Shown here: piece after piece, positions 27,318 to 36,800 of the stretch | Layout of the letters: every line of letters starts with the position of its first letter | Numbering within the stretch: position 1 is the first letter of the stretch | NCBI GenBank assembly: GCA_024230095.1 | Contig: JAAERS010000271.1 | Location: 1-64,000, forward strand | Source: Gammaproteobacteria bacterium | GTDB lineage: Bacteria > Pseudomonadota > Gammaproteobacteria > Pseudomonadales > Balneatricaceae | Length of the DNA stretch: 64,000 nt | Direction: 5' to 3' | Position numbers and translations under genes: made by a program | Notes under the pieces: generated by a model | What the model was told of the DNA's origin: nothing | Databases searched by the model: none | Seen by the model: only the letters and a program-made list of their open reading frames with translations

Positions 27318-28184
27318 TCACTCCCCCTTCGTAGCGAGCATGAGGGCCTGCGCTCTGGCCAACACGGGCGCATCAACCATAGCCCCGTCCACCTGCCAAA
27401 CCGCCGCCTGCGGATGCGCAGCAACCTCCGCCAACACCGCCTGAGCCCAGGTGATTTGCGCCGCTGTCGGCGCATAATTCTGGTTCACTATAGCGACTTG
27501 GCTAGGGTGAATACACAAGGCCCCGGTGCAACCAAGGTTAGCGGCAATAGAAACTTGTTGTTGGTAACTAGTTAGATCACGAAATTGAGCCAAAGAGCCC
27601 GCCACAGCCAGCATCCCAACATGGGCATTCTTGGCAGCTAACACCACCTGCTGCAGGGCGCCCTGCAAACTCTCAATGGTAGGAACCACCCCCAATGACA
27701 AGGCCAGATCTTCCGAGCCAATGGCCAAACAAGCCAAGCGCTCGCTGGCCTTAGCAATCTTAGCCGACTGCATTACCGCCAAAGGTGATTCGAGCAAAGC
27801 AATTAGGGCCGTACTGCCAAGGGCCTTGCCTTGGTGCAGTTCCAAGCGTGATAGGAAATCACCCACTATTTGCAAATAATCAGCACTATGTAATTTGGGC
27901 AACAGCAAACCATCAATATTGTTGATATCAATAGCATTCAGATCAGCTACTAGTTGTTCTATTTCGGTATTGGTTCGCAGCACGAGCTGTTGCCCAGCTT
28001 GTTTGATAGTGGACAACTGCTTATCGAGGGTGGCTCGCACCTGTGCCTTGCTATCAGATGGCACCGCATCTTCCATATCAACAATTACAACGTGGGCACC
28101 ATAATTAATTGACTTGGCCAAAAAATCAGGCCTATTCGCCGGCACAAACAACCAGCTTTTGGCGTTTTTTAATCTAGTTTTCAA
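27318..28184 (-). CDS. ccl: CitE-like C-C lyase, probable (S)-citramalyl-CoA lyase
   Basis: A 288-residue HpcH/HpaI-CitE family protein. SWLFVPANRPDF, VDMEDAVPSDSK (metal-site Glu and Asp), VLRTNTE, ALLESPLAVM (metal-site Glu) and SEDLALSLG followed later by CIHPSQVAIVN are all in place. It should split citramalyl-CoA to acetyl-CoA and pyruvate. The start is a TTG at 28184 with GGAG nine bases upstream and an 11-base overlap with the hydratase gene. Order CoA-transferase, hydratase, lyase matches the last three steps of itaconate degradation. Confidence 0.82.
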   Translation of the reverse strand: MKTRLKNAKSWLFVPANRPDFLAKSINYGAHVVIVDMEDAVPSDSKAQVRATLDKQLSTIKQAGQQLVLRTNTEIEQLVADLNAIDINNIDGLLLPKLHSADYLQIVGDFLSRLELHQGKALGSTALIALLESPLAVMQSAKIAKASERLACLAIGSEDLALSLGVVPTIESLQGALQQVVLAAKNAHVGMLAVAGSLAQFRDLTSYQQQVSIAANLGCTGALCIHPSQVAIVNQNYAPTAAQITWAQAVLAEVAAHPQAAVWQVDGAMVDAPVLARAQALMLATKGE

Positions 28185-29016
28185 GATCAGCTTCTCCTTG
28201 CATAGCCCGTTGGCCTAAGTCATCAGTAGCCCACACAAGTACCTTACTGCCTTGCTGGCAACCATGCACAGTAAAGGCTTGGTAATCCACAATAGGGCGC
28301 AGGGCTCGAAAGGCAAATTGGGTAATCTTCGACCTAGGTAAGTGCTCACGCACCAGCTCCAGCATATAGGTCGCCACCATTGGCCCATGCACTACGAGGC
28401 CAGCATACCCTTCAAAAGCAGCATATTCGCGGTCGTAGTGAATACGATGGCCGTTGAAGGTCAAGGCTGAATAACGGAACAACATTACCGGGTCCGCTTT
28501 AATAGTCATCTGCCATTGGCTTTGCTGGGCATCAAGCAAAGGTTCATTGGCAACCGATGCCGGGCCCTTAGGCTTGGCATCTTGTCGGTAAACAATGTCG
28601 TGTTCTTCGTACACATAACCGCCCAAACCATCCTCCATACGATGAGACACAGTGACAAAAGCCAGTTCACCACTGCGCCCCTGTTTGTATTGAATATCTT
28701 CGATGGTCGAAGTTCGGGTGACCTGTTCACCCAGGGTCAGCGCTTGTCGAAATTCAAAGCGGCCACCGGCCCACATACGACGCGGCAAATCCACGGGCGG
28801 TAAAAACAAACCTTTCTGCGCGTGGCCATCCCGACCGAGCTGATCAATGGGAATGGCCGCAACGGTAATAATCCAATGCCAAAGAGCTGGCAACTGTTCA
28901 CCTACCTGGCACTTCATTGGTCTATTCAAGGTAGTAGCAAGTTGTCGCACACGCTGAGGATCAAGCTGTTCTTGCACAATTTCCTGTTTACCGATCCAAC
29001 TCATTACATCTGTCAT
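28174..29016 (-). CDS. ich: MaoC-like hydratase, probable itaconyl-CoA (mesaconyl-C4-CoA) hydratase
   Basis: A 280-residue protein with two hot-dog halves of the mesaconyl-C4-CoA/itaconyl-CoA hydratase type. FLPPVDLPRRMWAGGRFEF and YVYEEHDIVYR lie in the first half; the second has FRYSALTFNGHRIHYDREYA with the catalytic Asp/His pair region, then GLVVHGPMVATYMLEL. It adds water to the C5 enoyl-CoA to give citramalyl-CoA. Its ATG overlaps the stop codon of the CoA-transferase by one base. Mesaconyl-C4-CoA is an equally possible substrate. Confidence 0.8.
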   Translation of the reverse strand: MTDVMSWIGKQEIVQEQLDPQRVRQLATTLNRPMKCQVGEQLPALWHWIITVAAIPIDQLGRDGHAQKGLFLPPVDLPRRMWAGGRFEFRQALTLGEQVTRTSTIEDIQYKQGRSGELAFVTVSHRMEDGLGGYVYEEHDIVYRQDAKPKGPASVANEPLLDAQQSQWQMTIKADPVMLFRYSALTFNGHRIHYDREYAAFEGYAGLVVHGPMVATYMLELVREHLPRSKITQFAFRALRPIVDYQAFTVHGCQQGSKVLVWATDDLGQRAMQGEADLEN

Positions 29017-30152
29017 TATGGGCTCGCAAATTCTTCTTTAATGGCGGCTGTGTGTTGGCCAATGGCCGGCACCGCACGTTGTCGATTGGCGGGTGCTGTC
29101 GTCAATATGGGGGAAGCAATCACCTCGGCATGGCCCGTGGGGGTGGGCACTGTTTCCATACGCACCAAATCATGCTCAACCAGATCTACTGACGTATTGA
29201 TGGCGCCAAAAGCAATGGCCGCCGCCTGCAACTGTTTGCGCATGTTGTGTGAGTCTTGTTTGGCAAAGGCGGCCTGCACCAACGCATCAACTTCACTGCG
29301 GTTGGCCACACGCTCTTTATTAGAGGAAAAACCAGGTTGTGTAGCCAGCTGAGCATCTTGCAATATGCTCGTGCAGAACTGGGCCCACTCACGTTCATTT
29401 TGAATGGAAATAACTAGAATTTTGCCGTCAGCACAGGTGAAACCGCCATAAGGGGCGATAGAGGGGTGCTTCAAACCCACGCGCTGCGGCCCCTGCCCCG
29501 TGTATTTTTGCTGTAACAAGGGCACACTCATCCAATCGATAGCACAGTCAAACAAACTGACCTTTAAACCTGTTCCCTGCCCCGTTCGCAATTGTTGAAA
29601 CAAGGCTTGCTGAATACCACTCAGGGCATTCATGCCGGCACTGATATCACATAATGACACACCAATTCGGCCATACTCACTAGGCCCACCACTGACTGAA
29701 ACAAGGCCACTTTCAGATTGAATTAACAAATCATAGGCTTTCATATCGGCATAGCTATTATTGTCACCATAGCCACTAATATCGCAGGTAATAAGATGAG
29801 GAAATTCACACCGTAATTGCTCAGAACCAAAGCCAACCCGCTCGGTGGCACCTGGGGCTAGGTTTTGCACCCATACATGAGCCTTGGCCAAAATTCGCTT
29901 GAGCAGCGCTTGATCACTGGGTTGTTTGATATCCAACACCAGTGACTCTTTGCCACGATTGGTCCACACAAAATAGGAAGCCTGACCATTGACAAAACTG
30001 TCATAACCGCGCGCAAAATCCCCACTTTCACGCTCTATCTTAATCACCCGCGCACCCGCTTCCGCTAGGCGCGATGTACACAAAGGCGCCGCGACCGCTT
30101 GCTCCAAAGAGACGATGGTAATACCCGCCAGAGGCAGTTGTTCTTGACTCAT
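29016..30152 (-). CDS. ict: Class III CoA-transferase, probable succinyl-CoA:itaconate (mesaconate) CoA-transferase
   Basis: A 378-residue CaiB/BaiF protein. The start PLAGITIVSLEQAVAAPLCTSRLAEAGARVIKIE and the catalytic Asp169 in GRIGVSLCDISAGM are clear. It is the first gene of the ict-ich-ccl-acyl-CoA dehydrogenase operon, and a LysR gene lies divergently upstream. It is only distantly like AcuN at 2118-3377. In this context it would transfer CoA from succinyl-CoA to itaconate or mesaconate. Confidence 0.8.
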   Translation of the reverse strand: MSQEQLPLAGITIVSLEQAVAAPLCTSRLAEAGARVIKIERESGDFARGYDSFVNGQASYFVWTNRGKESLVLDIKQPSDQALLKRILAKAHVWVQNLAPGATERVGFGSEQLRCEFPHLITCDISGYGDNNSYADMKAYDLLIQSESGLVSVSGGPSEYGRIGVSLCDISAGMNALSGIQQALFQQLRTGQGTGLKVSLFDCAIDWMSVPLLQQKYTGQGPQRVGLKHPSIAPYGGFTCADGKILVISIQNEREWAQFCTSILQDAQLATQPGFSSNKERVANRSEVDALVQAAFAKQDSHNMRKQLQAAAIAFGAINTSVDLVEHDLVRMETVPTPTGHAEVIASPILTTAPANRQRAVPAIGQHTAAIKEEFASP

Positions 30153-30251
30153 GATTCAGCACCAAGTAGTTTAATTAGCATAATCTCTTATTAACCGAAT
30201 AGATACAAACGATAATATTTTGAGCCAATAGACAACTAAAATTTAATCGAA

Positions 30252-31136
30252 ATGGAAAAAATCCCCTCGACACAAGCCTTACGTTGCTTTGCTAGCTCTG
30301 CCCACTGGATGAGTTTCGTCAAGGCGGCTAAAGAACTATGCCTCACTCCCGCTGCCGTGTCTGTGCAAATTCGCAAGCTGGAAGATAGCTTGGGTATCCA
30401 ATTATTTCAGCGCTACAACCGGCGCATTGAGCTAACCGAGGCGGGTGAAAAATACCTGCAGCGCATCCGCCACATTCTCAATGATCTAGAAGCGGCCACC
30501 CGTGACATCAAACAAAAAGGCGACTTAGTGCCCATTAGTGTTGCTGCACCTCCCACCTTTTTGAAGTACTTGATTATTCCTGCACTAGCTAGTTTGTACC
30601 AATTGCATGATCACAACTTACGTTTTATTGATACCTTACGTAATATTGACTTCGACGCCGAAGATATTGATATCTGGATCCGCTATGGCCTACCGTTTAA
30701 AGACCAACAACCAGAAACATTGTTATTAGAAGAAAACCTGTGTCCAGTATGTAGCCCCAAACTGATACAACAAACAGGCACACTAGAAGCACCTGATGAC
30801 CTGCACAAAGTCCGCCTGCTTTACACCGAGCGACGTTTAGTACAATGGGATAACTACTTCATCGGCAGTGACTTTGATCACCAACACGCAAAAGGTAATC
30901 TGTGGTTCTTAAACTCAGTGCACACTCTTGATGCCGCCTTAGCTGGCCATGGAGTGGCATTAATGAACCGCGAGTTTGCCACCAAATACATTGCATCGGG
31001 TGAATTGGTTATCCCGTTTGAAGTGCAGAATATAAACATGACCAAACCGGGCTATTACTTGCGAGTAAATCCCAACCAATTACCATCACTTATCGACCCC
31101 ATAGCCAACTGGTTACTGAAACAAGTCAGATTTTAA
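30252..31136 (+). CDS. LysR-family regulator (GcvA-like), probable activator of the itaconate operon
   Basis: A 294-residue LysR protein. The N-terminal helix-turn-helix includes SFVKAAKELCLTPAAVSVQIRKLED; the co-inducer domain starts near residue 90 and carries the GcvA-type IDTLRNIDFDAEDIDIWIRYG. It is divergent from ict across 99 bases, the usual position for a regulator of the operon it faces. The ligand would be itaconate or a CoA ester of it. Whether it activates or represses is not visible. Confidence 0.85.
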   Translation: MEKIPSTQALRCFASSAHWMSFVKAAKELCLTPAAVSVQIRKLEDSLGIQLFQRYNRRIELTEAGEKYLQRIRHILNDLEAATRDIKQKGDLVPISVAAPPTFLKYLIIPALASLYQLHDHNLRFIDTLRNIDFDAEDIDIWIRYGLPFKDQQPETLLLEENLCPVCSPKLIQQTGTLEAPDDLHKVRLLYTERRLVQWDNYFIGSDFDHQHAKGNLWFLNSVHTLDAALAGHGVALMNREFATKYIASGELVIPFEVQNINMTKPGYYLRVNPNQLPSLIDPIANWLLKQVRF

Positions 31137-31149
31137 CAGTTGAATATTA

Positions 31150-31434
31150 TTAGCCGCTGACAAACACCGAGCCTGCCACAGCTGATTGCAACGTCATCGG
31201 CAATTCACCAGCGGCCTGACTTCTTATTTCGGCTATACGTTGTTGGGCTGCTATTCCTGATGCCTCATCGGGGAATTGTGTAACGACGGCGAAACTAAGT
31301 TCACCCGTTCGGACCATATTCACACTGGACGCTCCACTAGCAAGGATCATGGGAACAAATTTATCTTTAGCAATGGCCTGCATTTCATCTGACCATTCAG
31401 TTGCTTCCCATAATGAAATCGTATAATAATCCAT
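31150..31434 (-). CDS. Small protein, probable dimeric alpha/beta-barrel fold
   Basis: A 94-residue protein (MDYYTISLWEATEWSDEMQA onwards). The ATG at 31434 lies six bases after AAGGAG; the ATG one codon earlier is too close to it. The order of one strand, one helix, ASGASSVNMVRTGELSFAVVTQFPDEAS and a second helix suits the ferredoxin-like dimeric barrel proteins that include ABM-type monooxygenases and stress proteins. I do not recognise a specific family. It stands alone downstream of the Bcr/CflA permease gene, 235 bases away. Confidence 0.6.
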   Translation of the reverse strand: MDYYTISLWEATEWSDEMQAIAKDKFVPMILASGASSVNMVRTGELSFAVVTQFPDEASGIAAQQRIAEIRSQAAGELPMTLQSAVAGSVFVSG

Positions 31435-31669
31435 CATAATCTCCTTATATTTAGGGTTTGAGCAATAGCCTATTACCCCTAAGTAATTAACAACTACGCA
31501 AGGAAAATATAACACTTCAGACCAGAATCAGGTAATCTGAGTGATCAACCATAAAATGGAAATATGAGGTATACGACCCTACTGGTTTGCTCACCACACG
31601 CGCTAAAGAAACCCTTACCGATGTCGAGACTTGAGCAAAAACCCACGACCGGCCACAGATTAAGCTGTA

Positions 31670-32857
31670 TTAGCTACCTGTCGAATGCTTACTTAGCTGA
31701 GTTAACCCGAAAGCACCATAAGTAGCCAAACCACAAACACCAATAACCAATGCTAGGGCAAAGGATGTGCCATCATAGATAGCCGAGGCCAGCATAGCCA
31801 CCGCAGCGCCAACCCCAAATTGATTGGCCACGGCAAGACCGGCAGCAGCACCGCTATTTTGGGGGTACATATTCATCAGGCTAGCAATGGAATTGGCGCC
31901 CATTAACGCGACGCAACTCACTAGCAAAAACAGCCCCACAATCAACAGCCAAAAGTGATTCTCAATCACCAAGCAGGTGAGCAATAAGGCACCGCTGAGT
32001 AAACAAACACTGGCGCCAATCCGCAACATGTATTGGGAACCCTTAGCACGCACCCACTGTGCGTTGAGCATGGATAGCAACAAAACGCCGAAGGTATTGA
32101 CGCCAAAAATCAACGAAAACTCATAGGTGCTTAAACCATAAAACTCTATAAACACAAAGGGTGATACGGTGATGTAGGCGAACATGCCAGAAAAGCACAT
32201 GGCCATCGCCATCACATAACCCAGCGCTTTACGGTCAGTATAGATGACCAAATAGGTTTTGAATGTGGCTCGTAAACTGTCTACACGAGCGCCTTCTATG
32301 TGTGTTTCTGGCACTTTCAATACCACCAACGCGGCCGTAATGATGGCAAACACCGAGAGGAAAACAAAAATCCAGCGCCACGAACCCAAAGATAGAAGAT
32401 AAGCTCCACACAAGGGTGCCACCATGACCGCTATCATGGATACTAACTGCATCAACGACAGCACCCTCGCTACTTCTATAGGAGCGAATACATCTCGCAC
32501 AATGGCGCGGCTGAGCACGGCCGCCGCCGCACCACCAAAGGCCTGCATAAAGCGCCAAAACACTAGGTTAGTGACAGAATCAGCGAACACACAAGCCAGG
32601 GTTGAAAGGATATACAGGCCAATGCCACCTAGCATCAAGGGCCGCCGGCCGTACTTATCCGACAAGGGACCGTATAACATCATGCCTAAAAACAGGCCAA
32701 GAGAAAATATACTAATGCTGCTCTGCACAGAAGTTTCACTAGCCAGAAGATCAGCGGCCATGGTGGGCATGGCCGGCAAGGTAATGTCGATAGACAAGGA
32801 CGCAAATGCTTGCAAAGCGGCGAACAGAATTATAAAACGCTGAGGATTGGCTAGCAT
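31670..32857 (-). CDS. MFS permease of the Bcr/CflA drug-resistance family
   Basis: A 395-residue, twelve-segment antiporter. FASLSIDITLPAMPTMAADL in the first segment, GPLSDKYGRRPLMLGGIGLY in loop 2-3 and FWRFMQAFGGAAAAVLSRAI followed by VRDVF in segment 4 are the Bcr/CflA signatures. It follows the M20 gene by 32 bases on the same strand, so it is probably co-transcribed and may export an amino-acid-like product or inhibitor. Substrate unknown. Confidence 0.88.
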   Translation of the reverse strand: MLANPQRFIILFAALQAFASLSIDITLPAMPTMAADLLASETSVQSSISIFSLGLFLGMMLYGPLSDKYGRRPLMLGGIGLYILSTLACVFADSVTNLVFWRFMQAFGGAAAAVLSRAIVRDVFAPIEVARVLSLMQLVSMIAVMVAPLCGAYLLSLGSWRWIFVFLSVFAIITAALVVLKVPETHIEGARVDSLRATFKTYLVIYTDRKALGYVMAMAMCFSGMFAYITVSPFVFIEFYGLSTYEFSLIFGVNTFGVLLLSMLNAQWVRAKGSQYMLRIGASVCLLSGALLLTCLVIENHFWLLIVGLFLLVSCVALMGANSIASLMNMYPQNSGAAAGLAVANQFGVGAAVAMLASAIYDGTSFALALVIGVCGLATYGAFGLTQLSKHSTGS

Positions 32858-32889
32858 TAAGTCAAGGTCATAGTTGCAAAAGCAACCAA

Positions 32890-34047
32890 TTATACACAGA
32901 TACCCTTCACCAAGGCCACCCAGTAATCGCGCCCTATGGTTAGAATATCGTCATTCATATCGTAGTTCGGGTTATGCAGGGAAGAACCACAATGACCGTC
33001 CGTACCATTGCCTAGCAACATATAACAACCAGGCCGTTGCTGTAAAAAACGGGCAAAGTCTTCTGACGCACCACAAGTAGGACAGTCTGCATCCACCCCT
33101 TGATCAACCACTGCCTGGCCCGCAGCCTGTTTAGCAGCGGCAATACCCTGCTCTGTTTCTGCAGGCGTATTAATGGTGGGTACAAAGTCGTTTTGATATA
33201 GCACCTCAGCGGTAGCGCCATGGCTGGCACAGATGCCAGCTACAATTTCGCGCATACGCCTTTCTATGGTAGCTTGCACATCGCCTGACAGGGCGCGACA
33301 ATCACCTTTAATGGTCACAGTTGACGGAATGATATTACGCGCACCATCAGTAATAAATTCAGTCATCGACACCACGGCCCAATCACGCGAACTGATACTG
33401 CGTGCCACAATGGTCTGCAGTGACAGGGCAATCTCGGCACCCACTATAATGGGATCGACCGTTCGCTCAGGCATGGAAGCGTGACCACCACGGCCATGAA
33501 TAGTAATTTCAAATATGTCTTCGGAGGTCATAATGGCCCCATTACGCACGGCAAAATGCCCCACAGGCAAGCCGGGCATATTATGCAAACCATACACGGC
33601 TTGCATAGGAAAACGTTCAAACAAACCATCAGCAATCATGGCCAAGGCCCCACGGCCATCTTCTTCGCTGGGCTGAAAAATAAAATTTACTGTGCCATTA
33701 AGGCTCTCTACCTGAGCCAAGTATTTGGCCGCACCCAACAACATGGCTGTATGGCCGTCATGACCACAGCCGTGAAATACCCCATCATGCACGGACCTAT
33801 AAGCTAGATCATTGGCCTCTTGAATCGGCAAAGCATCCATGTCGGCACGTAAACCAATAGCCACCTCACCTGTGCCTCGTTGCAACACACCAACAACACC
33901 TGTATTGCCCACATTGCGATGCACTTCCAAGCCAAAACTTTCCAGCAACTGCGCCACCTTATTGGCTGTGCGCACCTCATCGAACCCCAGTTCTGGATGG
34001 GTATGTATATCCCTGCGCCAGTCTTGCATTTCTTGTTGATCAGCCAT
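32890..34047 (-). CDS. M20-family amidohydrolase (hippurate-hydrolase type)
   Basis: A 385-residue metal-dependent amidohydrolase. RRDIHTHPELGFDE at the start, GLRADMDALPI, HGCGHDGHTAMLLGAA (metal His/Asp) and FQPSEEDGRGA (catalytic Glu pair) are the family motifs; a lid domain lies about 180-300. AAGGAG eight bases before the ATG at 34047 supports the start. It follows the lyase gene by 12 bases. It would hydrolyse an N-acyl amino acid; paired with the lyase, an acylated 2,3-diaminopropionate-like compound is a reasonable guess. Confidence 0.88.
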   Translation of the reverse strand: MADQQEMQDWRRDIHTHPELGFDEVRTANKVAQLLESFGLEVHRNVGNTGVVGVLQRGTGEVAIGLRADMDALPIQEANDLAYRSVHDGVFHGCGHDGHTAMLLGAAKYLAQVESLNGTVNFIFQPSEEDGRGALAMIADGLFERFPMQAVYGLHNMPGLPVGHFAVRNGAIMTSEDIFEITIHGRGGHASMPERTVDPIIVGAEIALSLQTIVARSISSRDWAVVSMTEFITDGARNIIPSTVTIKGDCRALSGDVQATIERRMREIVAGICASHGATAEVLYQNDFVPTINTPAETEQGIAAAKQAAGQAVVDQGVDADCPTCGASEDFARFLQQRPGCYMLLGNGTDGHCGSSLHNPNYDMNDDILTIGRDYWVALVKGICV

Positions 34048-34059
34048 ATTACTAGCTCC

Positions 34060-35103
34060 TTAAACCTGTCCTTCAGAAATAATTACCAATGGTAAAAACT
34101 CAGGCACATCGGCGAACTCAGCCAAGCGCTTATGCAAGGCTGTGAAACCAGCGGCACCAGAAGGTGTTGTCGCTACGCCCAGGTGGGTCATCATGTTAGC
34201 ACCGGCCTCCGCTTCAGCGTCGCTTAATAGTTGATAGCTAACATGACACTTCTCCAAGGTATGCCAGGCCACCATGGAGGGCTCTTTGCAATCCAAACGC
34301 CCCATGTTGGAGTCTGGGCCAGTGACGTTAGTAGGCTCACCGGCACGGTGGCTAGCCTGCAAACATTCTGCCGCATCCGGCTCAACAACAATGATTTCTG
34401 GTTGCACCGGCCAGTTGTGACGAATCATATAGGCCATAGCACAAGCCAAACCGCCAACCCCGGCTTGCAAAAACACATGACTAGGCCAGTTACCGGCCTT
34501 AGCTAACTGGGTCCGCAGTTCTTCAGCAATAACGCAATAACCTTCCATGACCAATTTAGGGAGTTCAGTGTAGCCTTGCCAAGTACCGTCGGCCAGCAAA
34601 GTCGCCCCTGTATCCGCGGCATCTTGCACCGCTGCCGCCACACTCTGGCTATAGTTGTCACCTGCCCAAACAACTTCCGCACCGTATGACTCCAAACGCG
34701 CCCCGAAGCTCTTGGGCACCGTATGCGCCAAGAATATACGCGCCTTGGCGCCCCTATCGCGAGCACCACTGGCCACTCCCAATCCATGGTTGCCAGCACT
34801 GGCACATACAAAGGTCATTTCAGCCGCAAAGGCCTTCACATCGCCATCCTGCAACCGCGCTGCGTTGAGCTTTTCCCCTTTGTTCGCTTGCCATTGATCG
34901 GAAATATAGCGGGCAATCGCATAGGGGCCACCCAAGGCCTTGAAGGCACCCAAACCCATACGTTGAGTTTCATCTTTTACTAACACCTCCTGGCCTTGCA
35001 ATGCCATATGATGCAAAGGTGAGACCGTATAGGTAGGTTGGGCCTCAAAGTGCGTCATGGCACGGCCAAAATCAGGAGCAAAGGTCATTGGGTTGGAGGT
35101 CAT
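34060..35103 (-). CDS. PLP enzyme, diaminopropionate ammonia-lyase-like
   Basis: A 347-residue fold-type II PLP enzyme. The Schiff-base Lys is Lys55 in VKDETQRMGLGAFKALGG, the signature of diaminopropionate ammonia-lyase (DpaL/YgeX). The phosphate loop and substrate loop appear as CASAGNHGLGVA and QAGVGGLACAMA. The ATG at 35103 is chosen; a longer frame starts 14 codons earlier. DpaL gives pyruvate and two ammonia from 2,3-diaminopropionate. The protein is somewhat shorter than E. coli YgeX. A related beta-elimination on another amino acid is possible. It is divergent from the Lrp gene. Confidence 0.8.
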   Translation of the reverse strand: MTSNPMTFAPDFGRAMTHFEAQPTYTVSPLHHMALQGQEVLVKDETQRMGLGAFKALGGPYAIARYISDQWQANKGEKLNAARLQDGDVKAFAAEMTFVCASAGNHGLGVASGARDRGAKARIFLAHTVPKSFGARLESYGAEVVWAGDNYSQSVAAAVQDAADTGATLLADGTWQGYTELPKLVMEGYCVIAEELRTQLAKAGNWPSHVFLQAGVGGLACAMAYMIRHNWPVQPEIIVVEPDAAECLQASHRAGEPTNVTGPDSNMGRLDCKEPSMVAWHTLEKCHVSYQLLSDAEAEAGANMMTHLGVATTPSGAAGFTALHKRLAEFADVPEFLPLVIISEGQV

Positions 35104-35238
35104 GATATCAATCTCATTTAGACAGGGTTCAATAACCATTAGCATAGCAAAAGCTGACTAGACAAAATTTCATAATAAAGGCCTAATACAACTATATTTC
35201 TCATATTTTTAATATATTTGATAAAAAGAGATCATATT

Positions 35239-35703
35239 ATGCACTTAGATACCAGTGACATCACTATTCTGGGGGTAATTCAAAAAAATTGCCGCATTAG
35301 CCTAGAGTCTTTAAGCGAGCAATGCGCTCTGTCGGTACCCTCCGTTCAACGCCGCCTAAAACGCCTGCGCGATAACAAGGTAATTAGCAGTGAAGTGGCC
35401 ATCATCGACCCTGAAATGGTCGGCTTTGATATGACCTTTATCGTGCAGGTGGAACTGGAGCGCGAAGCGCTGCGGCAACTGGACGAATTCCGCAAGCATG
35501 TTAGCAAAGAACCCAGAGTACAGCAGTGTTACTACGTCACTGGCGATGCCGATTTTGTGCTTATTTGCAGTGCCAAGAATATGCGTGACTTTGAGGATCT
35601 CACCCATCAGCTATTTTTTGACAATGCCAATGTGCGCCGATTCAAAACATCCGTGGTCATGGACCGGGCAAAAGTTGGCTTACAAGTCCCCATCTCGGAG
35701 TAA
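35239..35703 (+). CDS. Lrp/AsnC-family regulator
   Basis: A 154-residue regulator: N-terminal helix-turn-helix (DTSDITILGVIQKNCRISLE, CALSVPSVQRRLKRLR) and a C-terminal RAM domain (GFDMTFIVQVEL, PRVQQCYYVTGDADFVL). The ATG at 35239 is used, with a purine-rich AAAAGAGA ten bases upstream; a TTG seven codons earlier is open but unneeded. It is divergent from the diaminopropionate-lyase-like gene across 135 bases and probably senses the amino acid that this operon degrades. Confidence 0.88.
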   Translation: MHLDTSDITILGVIQKNCRISLESLSEQCALSVPSVQRRLKRLRDNKVISSEVAIIDPEMVGFDMTFIVQVELEREALRQLDEFRKHVSKEPRVQQCYYVTGDADFVLICSAKNMRDFEDLTHQLFFDNANVRRFKTSVVMDRAKVGLQVPISE

Positions 35704-35718
35704 CCTTTGACGGTGGCC

Positions 35719-36645
35719 TCAGTAGGTCTGCTGTGCCGTAGATAGCATATAACTGCGCCACGCTGATACAAAAGCATGGCTCATTTGCGACAGGGGCCTG
35801 TGTACCGGCGTAATAATACTGCAACTATAGTTCACGGCTGGAGCAAACGGCTTAAATAACACTTTTTGCTGCCCGAACCCTTGTTGCATGATCTGGTAGC
35901 TGCGGGCCGAATATTTATCAACAATAGCGCATACTTGCTGGCCTGCCACAGCATCCATGATAGGCAAAAAATACTGGGTCGCATAACGCACATTAAAAGC
36001 CACTCCTGCCGTATCAAAAACCTCTTGCGTATTTCTGGTAAGGCGCACCCCCTCATGCAGGGATGCCATATATTCCTTGCCCAGGTCTCCAACAGTGATG
36101 ACCTCTTTATTACTCAGTGGATGCTCAGCGGAAATCGCGCACACACATTCTGAATCAATATCAAACACGTTAAATAACGAACGGTGCGGCGTTTTGGCTT
36201 CCAGATCACAAATACCAACGTCGTAGGCTTGAGACGCCATCAAGTTAGCAACCTGTGGTGATGTACGAGCAGTGATTTTGACCTTAACTTTAGGCATGTC
36301 TACAAAATAGTCACTCACAAATTTGGGTAATAAATAGGCTGAGGGCCCTGGCATACAAGCAATGTGCAATGTGCCAGCTTGACTGCTACCCATAAGGGAC
36401 AAATTTTGTTCAGCCAGGCTACACCGATCCAGTATCTCAATGGCCTCTGAAAGCAAATAATGGGCTTCAGGGACTGCCACCAATCGGCGCCCTTGGCGCT
36501 GAAATAAGGCTATACCCAGCTGCGCCTCCAAACTCTTTAGACTGGCACTAATCGCCGGTTGAGTACGATGCAAGGCTACCGCAGCAGCACTGATGGAACC
36601 CTGCTTCATGATTTCCCGAAATACTTCCAATTGCTTTATATTCAT
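35719..36645 (-). CDS. LysR-family regulator
   Basis: A 308-residue LysR protein with helix-turn-helix GSISAAAVALHRTQPAISASLKSLEAQLG and an effector domain from about residue 90 (GTLHIACMPGPSAYLLPKFVSDYF). It is divergent from the TAXI binding-protein gene across 155 AT-rich bases and is the obvious candidate regulator for that operon. Its stop lies 15 bases from the convergent Lrp stop. A short dyad, GGATT-ACAA-AATCC at 36729-36742, could be part of its binding site. Confidence 0.86.
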   Translation of the reverse strand: MNIKQLEVFREIMKQGSISAAAVALHRTQPAISASLKSLEAQLGIALFQRQGRRLVAVPEAHYLLSEAIEILDRCSLAEQNLSLMGSSQAGTLHIACMPGPSAYLLPKFVSDYFVDMPKVKVKITARTSPQVANLMASQAYDVGICDLEAKTPHRSLFNVFDIDSECVCAISAEHPLSNKEVITVGDLGKEYMASLHEGVRLTRNTQEVFDTAGVAFNVRYATQYFLPIMDAVAGQQVCAIVDKYSARSYQIMQQGFGQQKVLFKPFAPAVNYSCSIITPVHRPLSQMSHAFVSAWRSYMLSTAQQTY

Positions 36646-36800
36646 AATATTTAATATAAATTTTATTTTACATAATAACAGTTTTTTTAGTTTGTTTTTA
36701 TATATATTTAGTTTTACATTGTTAGGGTGGATTACAAAATCCGAATCTGCTGTAGGCTAAAAACTTACAAATTTTATATAATAATGAAAGGATAAAACCC

